From NCBI GenBank assembly GCA_047967505.1, contig CM106540.1: a DNA stretch of 64,000 nt. The stretch is one strand, 5' to 3'. The notes beneath the pieces were generated by a model that made no database searches, had not been told where the DNA came from, and was given only the letters and a program-made list of their open reading frames with translations. Every line of letters starts with the position of its first letter. Position 1 is the first letter of the stretch. Shown here piece by piece: positions 54,176-62,592 of the stretch. Both the position numbers and the translations under genes were made by a program. This DNA comes from Dipteris shenzhenensis. Taxonomy: Eukaryota; Polypodiophyta; Polypodiopsida; Gleicheniales.

Positions 54176-54863
54176 GGCATGGCATGGGAGAAAGCCTTCG
54201 GTGGATCACTTCAGATTTGTTGGTTGTGCTGTATATGTCCACGTGCCTGTGGAGTTTCGACATAAGTTGTCAGATAAGGCACTTAAATGCATTTTTGTTG
54301 GGTATAGTGCACAAAGCAAGGCTATCGTCTCTACAATCCTGCTTCTCGCAAGATTTTTGTGAGTAGAAATGTTATATTTTCAAAGAATTCAGCACATATA
54401 CATGCTGAATTTACTATTCCAGCTTCTTCAGATGATGTTTTTGAGGGGATGCTTTCTATAGCATTTGGTTCCCCAACTGAGGCTCATGCTGAAAATCAGA
54501 ATTTACAGCAACCTCCTCCTGATCCACATGCCCCGATTCAGCCACAGGCTGATTTTGTACCTCCACAGGGTGTGGATGAAGTTGTCAGGCAAGAGATTCA
54601 AGAGATACATGCAGCCAAAATAGTTCCGAATTGGTTGCTACAGACTCTCAAGGAGAGTAGGCTTGAGGCACCTTTGCCTAGCAGAACTCGTAGTGCAATA
54701 AGGCACGCAGGGGGGGCTCTTTCTGTTGAGATAGCTTACGCAGGTACTCTTCCTTGATGAAGAAGAACCTGACTCTTTTGAAGAAGCCAAGGATAATGTG
54801 CATTGGATGCATGCCATGCACAATGAATTGCAGTCCATTCAGAAAAATTAGACTTGGGATGTT
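54176..54863 (+). pseudogene. Copia-4 integrase C-terminus and linker
   Basis: Frame shifts near 54175 and 54330. The open part at 54359-54757 begins VSRNVIFSKNSAHIH and carries a Pro/Gln-rich linker, then SRTRSAIRHAG. A frame break near 54757 and a stop at 54849 precede RT. Confidence 0.8.
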
Positions 54864-55523
54864 GTGGATTTGCCACCAGGGAAGCATGCCATTGGTACCA
54901 AATGGGTTTTCAAAGTGAAATGGAAGCCAGATGGGTCCATTGATAGGTACAAGGCAAGGCTGGTTGCCAAAGGCTATGCACAGAAGAAGGGCATAGATTA
55001 TGAGGAGACTTTTGCTCCTACATCCCGAATGATGACTATCAGGTCAGTTATTGCCATGGCTGCAAATTTTGTTTGGAATGTCCATCAGTTGGAGATAAAA
55101 ATAGCTTTCCTTAATGGGGACTTGCAGGAAGAGGTTTATGTCAAACAATGTCCTGGATTTGAACTTTCTGACAATGCACTTCAAGTTTGCAAGCTGAATA
55201 AAGCTTTATATGGGCTGAAACAAGCCCCACGTGCATGGTATGCCAAGATTGATGCATTCCTGGCAAGTAAGGGGTTACATAATAGTCCCACGGAAAGCAC
55301 CCTCTACCTCAAGAAGGATGGGGGGGATATTTTGGTCATCATTCTTTATGTAGATGACATGCTGCTCATAGGGTCAAATGAGGAAATAATTGCAGATTTC
55401 AAAGCTGAGTTGAAAGCTGAATTTGACATGATAGATTTGGGCATGTTAAATTTTTATTTGGGAATCCAGTTCATACAAGACAAGCGTGGCATCGTTATGT
55501 CTCAATTGAAAGCTCTTGGATAG
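54864..55523 (+). pseudogene. Copia-4 reverse transcriptase
   Basis: KHAIGTKWVFKVKWKPDGSI, RYKARLVAKGYAQKKGIDYE, then LKQAPRAWYAKIDAFL and ILVIILYVDDMLLIGSNEEI (catalytic YVDD intact). It is open for 219 codons and then shifts frame to RNase H at about 55516. Confidence 0.9.
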
Positions 55524-56249
55524 GTTCAACATGCATGATTGTAAGCCTATAGCCACTCCCATGGAGCCGGGGCTGAAGCTTACTATGTATGATGCAAGTG
55601 AATCAATGGATGTCACACTTTACAGCCAGGCTGTTGGATGCCTCATCTGTTTGTGCAATACAAGGCCTGATATTCAGTATGCAGTATCTCGGGTAAGTAG
55701 GCATATGCACAGCCCAAAGACAACACATTGGCAGGCTGTAAAACGAATCTTTCGTTCTTTGCAAGGCACAAAGTCTTATGGCTTAATGTTTCCCAGGGGG
55801 GGTGACTTGCAGATGCATGCTTACAGTGATTCAGATTGGGCTGGAGACTATGATACTAGGCAGTCCACTAGTGGTAATTGTTTCTTTTTGGGCAAAGCTT
55901 GCATTTCTTGGCTGAGCAAGAAGCAATCCACAGTGGCCACTTCCTCATGTGAAGCTGAGTACATGGCAGCTTTCATAGCGACAGTTGAATGTGTTTGGCT
56001 GCCTCATTTGTTTGCTGATCTTCATCTCTTATTGGAGGGTCCTTCTCCAATTCTCATTGATAGTCAGAGTGCTATAGCAGTGGCAAAGAATCGTGTGTTT
56101 CATGCTCGCACGAAGCACATAGAGGTTCATTATCATTATGTCAAAGAGAAGTTGCATGCAGGGTAGATCAGTATGATCTATGTGTCAACACATGACAATG
56201 TTGCAGACATCTTCACCAAAGCACTTCCACGTGAGAAGTTTGAGGCATT
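55516..56249 (+). pseudogene. Copia-4 RNase H
   Basis: AVGCLICLCNTRPDIQYAVS, AYSDSDWAGDYDTRQSTSGN, STVATSSCEAEYMAAFIA and NRVFHARTKHIEVHYHYVKE. A stop at 56164 is followed by STHDNVADIFTKALPREKFE, where Copia-5 is inserted. Confidence 0.9.
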
Positions 56250-56254
56250 TTGCA
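56250..56254. other. Target-site duplication, left copy (ttgca), Copia-5
   Basis: ttgca is repeated at 62438-62442 directly after the 3' LTR. Confidence 0.93.
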
Positions 56255-56457
56255 TGTTGGGGTAAAGGCACATTGCCAACCCTTCATTAAAAGATAGGAC
56301 ACCTATGACTGTCTTAAGACAGTCATAGGGTAAACCTAATCCTAATAAAACGCAAGTGAGTTTGTGGTGTGGCTTATTATTTTCACACCCGCACTTGAGT
56401 GTCTCTCTCTCTGACTCTCACTCTCTTGCTCTTCTTCCCCCTTCAGGGTCCCTTTCA
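56255..56457 (+). repeat. Copia-5 5' LTR
   Basis: Starts tgttggggtaaaggcacatt and ends gtccctttca. Contains an internal inverted repeat (tatgactgtc / gacagtcata) that could form a hairpin, and a CT-rich 3' part. Confidence 0.95.
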
Positions 56458-56459
56458 AC

Positions 56460-56471
56460 TGGTATCAGAGC
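56460..56471 (+). other. Copia-5 primer-binding site
   Basis: tggtatcagagc, two bases inside the LTR, complementary to the initiator tRNA-Met 3' end. Confidence 0.92.
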
Positions 56472-58313
56472 CATTCCCCTCCACTCCCTAGTCTACCCAA
56501 CCCCTTCCGTACGGACGTACGGACAGCGCCGTACGACCGTACGTCATCCGTACAGTCGTACGGACGGACTTCGAGCGGCCAGATCTGTGCAGGGCGGCGG
56601 CGCATTAGCGAAGGCGGGCTGCAGGGCGACAGCGCGGGCGCGGGCGCGGGCTGTGGTGTGGGCACGGGAGCAGCTCAGGCGTGGGCACGGGCGACGACGC
56701 GAGTCGCGGGCTGTACATCAGCAGGGCGGAGCTGCATCAGGCAGCTGCACAGCAGCTGCTACAGTTGCATAGCAGCTACATAGCTGCTAAGCGGCGTCGC
56801 GCAGCTACTCCAAGGGCAGTCGTACGGACTGCCGTACAACTGTACGGACGACGCCTTCACCACACCTGCAGGGAGTTCCATCAGGGCAAACCTTTCGACA
56901 TTTTCTGTTTTTCCCCTTCTGGGATTCAGTACACTGCGCAGTCCACCAGGTACTCTGCAGGTACAGAAAAGTACAGCAGGCACACAAATTTTTTGGAAGA
57001 GGAATAGTGCTGAAGCACTCTGTTTTGTGCGTGGTACATGCATGTACGCGCAAGTACGGAAGTACATGAAGCGTTCCTAATGCATTCCTGAAGCATTTCA
57101 GCTGTATACTGTGCATTTGTTGAGGTACAGCAGGTACTCTCGTGTCCCTCACGCTTGAGGTGACTTGTGCCACAGTGGTGGTGTTTGCGCAGTTACTTGT
57201 CTTTCAGGAAGGTCAGATGCTTGTTTTGCAGAAGCTTCTATGCATTTACTGAGTGCAATTCTCAGTTTTGGGTGACAATTCCAAAGGGCTTTTGCCTGGA
57301 CGTGTTTGCAGTATATGCCTTGAGGCAGTGTGTAGCCAGGGGGAGCACATTTGCTTTGTTTCCGCAGTGCATTTGGTGACATTTGTTGCAGGTCACATTA
57401 TTTGTGCGCACTTTGAAAATCTCAGTTGAGCCACGCTTGGTCAGGGCGCATCGAGTTTACTCGGTCCCTAACTGCCCATCGTTGACAGTGCTCAAAAGAT
57501 TTTCTTCTTGGTGTTTGTACGTTGTGATTTGTGTTGTTACTGAGTACACAGGGGCAGTCTATGCATTGCACATTGTCAGGTAAAAGTGTGAGAGAGATTT
57601 TCATATTGCATGCTACCTCAGTGTTGAGGTGTTCTTCACTTGGTTCAGGTGTCAGATCAAGGGGCTTTTGCCCAGACTTTGTTTGATAGCACTTGGGTTA
57701 CCGACAGAGATCTTCAGATGCATTTTCTCCCCTTGGTATAAGGGTGATTGCTTGGGATTTATCCCATTTACTGTTGCAGGTTTTGTGACAGGCTGAAGTG
57801 TCATTTTTTTTTGGGTGTTTGCCAAGTGGTTTCTGCAATTTAACTCAGTGCAATACCTCATCTGAGGTGGGAGAAGTGATCAGTACAGTCAGTACAGCAG
57901 TGTTTACAGCAGTGTTTGTGGTTTGTCAGATGATTATGCACTGTTAAGCACTTGTTGAGCAGCTGCAGCAGTCTGAAATTACTGTTTTTATGCCTCTTTG
58001 AGCACAGTACAGTGTGTCAGAAGGTACAGTATTTGCAAGGTCATTTACTGTTTTGCTGCAGATTTTCCTGACAGTAAAAACAGCTGCAGCAGTCTGAAAT
58101 TACTGTTTTTATGCCTCTTTGAGCACAGTACAGTGTGTCAGAAGGTACAGTATTTGCAGGGTCATTTACTGTTTTGCTGCAGATTTTCCTGACAGTAAAA
58201 ACAGCACCATTGAGAGTGCTTCTGGCTCTTGAATAGAGCAGGTTTTTCTGAGAAATCAGAATTTTTATTCAGTCTTTTTACTTCCAGGGAGTCAGGTACT
58301 TTCCTCATCTGAT
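56472..58313 (+). other. Copia-5 long untranslated leader
   Basis: About 1.84 kb without a recognisable protein. The first 400 bases are GC-rich with repeated cgtacgg / ccgtacg palindromes (56505-56575 and 56815-56855). The rest has frequent gtacag strings and a 121-bp tandem duplication (57960-58080 and 58081-58201). Confidence 0.8.
57960..58201 (+). repeat. 121-bp tandem duplication in the Copia-5 leader
   Basis: Two copies starting cagctgcagcagtctg, differing at one base (gcaaggtc against gcagggtc). Confidence 0.95.
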
Positions 58314-59222
58314 ATGGCATCAGGGGGAAGTGGTTCTTCAATTCTGAACATAAAGAAACTGGAAGGAGCACACAACTATGCATTATGGGCAGAACAGTGC
58401 TTGAATGTACTTCTGTTAAAGAAGATTGCTAAGCCCATAAGGGTGAAGGGTGTCAAGCCATCTGACATGGCAGCTGATGACTGGGAAGAGCTTGATTTGT
58501 CCGCGAGGGCAGCTATCATGCTCACTATTTCAGACACTCTTGTGTTCAATGTACAGGCTGAAAAGACCTCTTATGGTCTATGGCAAAGACTAGAAGAATT
58601 GTATGCCCAAAAGAGCTCAGCCAGTAAGGTTTATTGGCTGAAGAAGCTGGTCGATCTTCGCATGAAGGAAGGTACAGCTATGACCTCACACTTGAGTGAG
58701 TTCAATGCCATCTTTACACAGCTGATTGCACAGGGGTTGAACCTTGATGAGGAGTTCAAGGCTACTTTCTTGCTGTGTACCCTCCCCGAGAGTTGGGACA
58801 CTTTCAAGACCACCCTGTCAAACTCGAATGCCACTCTTATTTATGCTGATGTAGAGAGCTCTCTCCTTATGGAGGAGATGAGCAGGAAGAATAATGCGGG
58901 CAGCAAGTCTTCAAATGCTTTGCAGGTACAGGACAGAGGCAGGACTCAGCAGAAGGGGAGATCTGCTAGTAAGTCCAAATCCCACAGTCAGTCCCGTGGC
59001 AAAAAGGACATTGAATGCTTTTATTGTGGCAAGAAGGGACATGTGAAGTCTAAGTGCTTCAAGTTCATACGGGATCAAAAAGCCAAGAAGGCTGAATCAA
59101 AGGATGCAGGAAATGCAAGCAAAGGCAAAGGCAAGGCCAAGGCAGATGACTTGGATGCAGTGAATTTGCAGCAGAGGATAGTGACAGTGACATACATGAT
59201 GTTTTATGCTCTTCTGCTGTAA
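58314..59222 (+). CDS. Copia-5 gag
   Basis: 302-codon ORF starting MASGGSGSSILNIKKLEGAH. Copia-type capsid core (NYALWAEQCLNVLLLKKIAK, SYGLWQRLEELYAQKSSASK, FNAIFTQLIAQGLNLDEEFK), a Ser/Lys/Arg-rich region and knuckle CFYCGKKGHVKSKC (59016-59057). The last about 20 codons are out of frame after the one-base shift near 59165; the conserved acidic end and the protease lie in the next frame. It packages the element RNA. Confidence 0.92.
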   Translation: MASGGSGSSILNIKKLEGAHNYALWAEQCLNVLLLKKIAKPIRVKGVKPSDMAADDWEELDLSARAAIMLTISDTLVFNVQAEKTSYGLWQRLEELYAQKSSASKVYWLKKLVDLRMKEGTAMTSHLSEFNAIFTQLIAQGLNLDEEFKATFLLCTLPESWDTFKTTLSNSNATLIYADVESSLLMEEMSRKNNAGSKSSNALQVQDRGRTQQKGRSASKSKSHSQSRGKKDIECFYCGKKGHVKSKCFKFIRDQKAKKAESKDAGNASKGKGKAKADDLDAVNLQQRIVTVTYMMFYALLL

Positions 59223-59233
59223 TAGCACATGCT

Positions 59234-60352
59234 TTGGTTATTGATGGCCGTGACATGCACACCTGGCTCTTGGATTCAGGTGCCTCTTTTCATGTTACTC
59301 CTCATAGGGAGTGGTTTACTTCCTACACAGGTACTCATGGAGTTGTTCATCTTGGGAACAACTATGCATGTCAGATTGCAGGGATTGGCAGTATACAGAT
59401 AGTATTTCCTGATGGACGGTCATTTATGCTTGATGGTGTTCGCCATGTGCCGCAAATCAAGAAAAATCTGATTAGCACTGGCTTATTGGATGACAGTGGT
59501 TACCACACCACATTTGGGGATTCCAAATGGGTGATTACTGATGGCCAGACTGTAGTGGCTGAGGGTTTTAAGAGTGATACCTTGTACCCTCTTTATGTTT
59601 CCAGTGTGGGTAATCATGTTGTTGCCATAACCGAGCTGCCAAAGGTTTCATTGTGGCATAGCCGGTTGGGACACATGTCTGTTAAAGGAATGCAAGAACT
59701 GTCACGCTTGGGTTATCTGCCGCCTCTTTCTTTTTCAGATTTGCCTACTTGTGATCATTGTATATTTGGCAAGCATTCTGTGACTCCTCATAAGAGGAGA
59801 ACTCCCCAGAATAGAGCACCGCTTGATCTAGTGCACACTGATTTGTGTGAGATGCCACAGTTATCACTAGGGGGTGCAAAATATTTTATTACTTTCATTG
59901 ATGATGCCACACGTAAGGTGTGGGTCTATTTCTTGAAGCATAAGCGAGATGCCTTAGATGCTTTCAAGAAGTTTGTTGCTCAGGTTGAGAATCGGACAGG
60001 ATGCAGGCTGAAATGCCTCAAGTCCGATAATGGGGGTGAGTATTTGTCACATGCTTTTGTGCAGTTTTGCCAAGCTAAGGGCATCAAATAGGAACTCACA
60101 GCCCCTCATAATGCATCTCAAAATGGTGCAAGTGAGCGTATGAATCGAACTATTCAGGAGAAGGTTCGATGTATGTTGTCTTATGCTGCATTACCCCATG
60201 GCTTTTGGGCAGAAGCCATGCAAACAGCAGTTCACATTATTAACAGGTCGCCAAACAAGGCTTTGGAGTTGAAAGTGCCAGAAGAGGTGTGGTCTGGCAA
60301 GCCACCTTCATATAAGCACTTACGTGTATTTGGCTGCGAGTATACAGGCTGA
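59234..60352 (+). pseudogene. Copia-5 protease and integrase
   Basis: Protease motif WLLDSGASFHVT (59266-59301). The pre-integrase has SLWHSRLGHMSVKGMQELS and CDHCIFGKHSVTPHK. The integrase core has acidic residues in DLVHTDLCEM, CLKSDNGGEYLS and NGASERMNRT. An in-frame TAG lies at 60089-60091. The integrase C-terminal part is missing: after RVFGCE (about 60345) the sequence jumps to the linker. Confidence 0.92.
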
Positions 60353-62135
60353 AAATCAGCCAGATAATTTTGCCAATGATGCACCACTGGATATGCCAGC
60401 AGATGGAGCTGTAACACAGCCAGATATGGTGGTACAGCCACCCGTTATGCATGAAGAACAGGCTGGACAGCAGCCTAATCCGGAACATTTTGTTAGGAGG
60501 AGCACCCGTGCACAACGGCCTCCTGCCAGGTTTGTTTTAGGAGCCAATAATGTGGCTGATTTTATCATGCTGACAGATTGTGGTGAGCCTTCCAGCTTCA
60601 AGGAAGCTATGGGAAGAACAGAGAAAAAGAAGTGGGAGAAAGCCATGCAGTCAGAAATGGACTCCCTACTTCAGAATGATACATGGGACTTGGTGCAGTT
60701 ACCTGCAGGTAGAAAGGTTTTGCCATGCAAGTGGGTCTACAAAGTCAAAGTGGATTCAAATGCTTTACCTAGGTATAAGGCCAGATTGGTTGCCAAGGGA
60801 TTTAAGCAGGAGAAGGGCATTGACTTTGATGAGATCTTTTCCCCTGTAGTCAAGATGACTACTTTGAGAGCAGTGTTGGCTCTTGTTGCTCATGATGACA
60901 TGGATTTATGTCAGATGGATGTGAAGACAGCCTTTCTTCACGGAGATCTCCATGATGAGATCTATATGAGTCAGCCAGAGGGATATGCTGTCAAAGGGAA
61001 AGAGCAGCTTGTGTGTAAGCTCAAGAGGAGCTTGTATGGACTCAAGCAGGCGCCAAGGGAATGGTACAAGAAGTTTGATGCCTTCATGCAGTCCCAAGGG
61101 TATCATCGGTGTGAGACCGATCATTGCTTGTACACCAAACGGGCAAAGGATGGCAGTTTGATGCTACTCATTCTATATGTGGATGACATGCTTATTGCCA
61201 GTAAATCTCAGCATGAGATTAGTGCTTTGAAGAAACAACTGCATAAGTCTTTTGACATGAAAGACTTGGGTAATGCAAATCATATTCTTGGCATGCGTAT
61301 TACTCGTGACAGGTCCAAGGGACTTTTGTTTCTGTCACAGAAAGAGTACATTGACAAAGTACTGCAGAGGTTTAAAATGGAGGGGGGGAAGTCCATTAGT
61401 ACCCCGTTGCCTCCACATTTAAAACTCAGCAGTAAGGACAGCCCCAGATCAGATGATGATAAGGCTGAAATGGCCAAGGTTCCGTATGCATCTGCAGTTG
61501 GATCTTTGATGTATGCCATGGTTGCCACTCGTCCGGATATTCCTTTTGCGGTGGGAGTCATCAGCAGGTATATGGCAAATCCAGGCAAGCGGCACTGGGA
61601 AGCAGTGAAAGGTGTCTTGAGGTATCTCAAGGGTACCAAAGACTTGTGCATATGCTATGGTAGGCAGGATGCATTGGTGCATGGTTTTACAGATTCAGAC
61701 TATGCAGGGAATGCAGATAACCGGAAGTCTACTACCGGTTATATTTTCACATTTGCAAGAGGTGCTATATCATGGGTGTCTCGGTTGCAGAAATGCGTTG
61801 CACTGTCAACCACAGAAGCTGAATATGTTGCAGCCACTGAGGCCTGCAAGGAAGCAATATGGCTTACTCGGCTGGTGGGAGATTTGGGCATTACAGGAGA
61901 TATGCCAGTTTTGCATTGTGATAGTCAGAGTGCTATCATGTTGGCAAAGAATCCGGTCTTTCATCAGAAGACCAAGCACATAGAAGTGAAATATCATTTC
62001 ATCAGGGAGGTACTGGAAGACAAGCGACTTGAGCTTGTGAAAGTGCATACTGATGATAATCCTGCAGATTTGCTCACTAAGAGCTTGCCTACAGAGCGGT
62101 TTGCACATTGCCGCCACATCATGGGATTAGGATGA
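60324..62135 (+). CDS. Copia-5 linker, reverse transcriptase and RNase H
   Basis: About 590 recognisable codons. Linker (FVRRSTRAQRPPARF), RT (KVLPCKWVYKVKV, RYKARLVAKGFKQEKGIDFD, LYGLKQAPREWYKKFDAF, YVDD at 61176-61187), then RNase H (FTDSDYAGNADNRKSTTGYI, CVALSTTEAEYVAATEACKE, NPVFHQKTKHIEVKYHFIRE, NPADLLTKSLPTERF). It is uninterrupted to the stop at 62133-62135. The first Met at 60324 is only the first Met in frame; the natural polyprotein starts in gag. RT and RNase H look catalytically complete. Confidence 0.93.
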   Translation: MYLAASIQAENQPDNFANDAPLDMPADGAVTQPDMVVQPPVMHEEQAGQQPNPEHFVRRSTRAQRPPARFVLGANNVADFIMLTDCGEPSSFKEAMGRTEKKKWEKAMQSEMDSLLQNDTWDLVQLPAGRKVLPCKWVYKVKVDSNALPRYKARLVAKGFKQEKGIDFDEIFSPVVKMTTLRAVLALVAHDDMDLCQMDVKTAFLHGDLHDEIYMSQPEGYAVKGKEQLVCKLKRSLYGLKQAPREWYKKFDAFMQSQGYHRCETDHCLYTKRAKDGSLMLLILYVDDMLIASKSQHEISALKKQLHKSFDMKDLGNANHILGMRITRDRSKGLLFLSQKEYIDKVLQRFKMEGGKSISTPLPPHLKLSSKDSPRSDDDKAEMAKVPYASAVGSLMYAMVATRPDIPFAVGVISRYMANPGKRHWEAVKGVLRYLKGTKDLCICYGRQDALVHGFTDSDYAGNADNRKSTTGYIFTFARGAISWVSRLQKCVALSTTEAEYVAATEACKEAIWLTRLVGDLGITGDMPVLHCDSQSAIMLAKNPVFHQKTKHIEVKYHFIREVLEDKRLELVKVHTDDNPADLLTKSLPTERFAHCRHIMGLG

Positions 62136-62213
62136 GACCATTCTTACTTTATGGTCTTGTATACAGTAACTGTATATTGCTGTAATTTTTATTCTTTTCT
62201 CCCCTTTAGGCAC

Positions 62214-62234
62214 ATTGGCCTTTAGGTGGGAGGT
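62214..62234 (+). other. Copia-5 polypurine tract
   Basis: ggtgggaggt lies directly before the 3' LTR. Confidence 0.75.
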
Positions 62235-62437
62235 TGTTGGGGTAAAGGCACATTGCCAACCCTTCATTAAAAGATAGGACACCTATGACTGTCTTAAGAC
62301 AGTCATAGGGTAAACCTAATCCTAATAAAACACAAGTGAGTTTGTGGTGTGGCTTATTATTTTCACACCCGCACTTGAGTGTCTCTCTCTCTGACTCTCA
62401 CTCTCTTGCTCTTCTTCCCCCTTCAGGGTCCCTTTCA
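62235..62437 (+). repeat. Copia-5 3' LTR
   Basis: Same as the 5' LTR except one base (aaaacac against aaaacgc). Confidence 0.95.
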
Positions 62438-62592
62438 TTGCAGTGCCTTAAACTTATCTCCTTTTGGTGATTGATCACTACCTTGTACGCCACATTGGCA
62501 CTGCAGGGGGGTATTAGAATTATTATTATATTCTAGGCAGTGGCCAATGTATTGCACACATTTGCATGTTTGAAAAGCTTGGAACTTCACAT
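62438..62592 (+). other. End of Copia-4: last codons, polypurine tract and remnant LTR
   Basis: After the ttgca duplication the Copia-4 frame resumes (SALNLSPFGD, stop). gcaggggggt at about 62500-62510 is a polypurine tract. Only about 80 bases follow before the next primer site. Confidence 0.65.

Larger units (their letters stand above)
53170..56249 (+). mobile_element. Copia-4: Ty1/copia element, 5' truncated, interrupted by Copia-5
   Basis: Starts inside the protease (YSVCGVGDIILTSMDGTYF); gag and a 5' LTR are not seen. Integrase, RT and RNase H follow. The C-terminal end is split at 56249 by Copia-5 and resumes at 62443 (frame SALNLSPFGD). Orientation is the same as TSL. Confidence 0.88.
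56255..62437 (+). mobile_element. Copia-5: young Ty1/copia element with very short LTRs
   Basis: 203-bp LTRs at 56255-56457 and 62235-62437 differ at one position by eye. Primer site, long leader, gag, protease, integrase, RT and RNase H follow in copia order. Despite its youth the coding region has a one-base frame shift (about 59165), a nonsense codon (60089-60091) and a deletion of the integrase end (about 60345). It is the same family as Copia-1. Confidence 0.95.

Noticed and set aside
60356-60646. Antisense open frames over Copia-5 (60232-60646, 61280-61682, 61806-62117)
   Set aside because: They are shadows of the strongly coding RT/RNase H frame on the plus strand.
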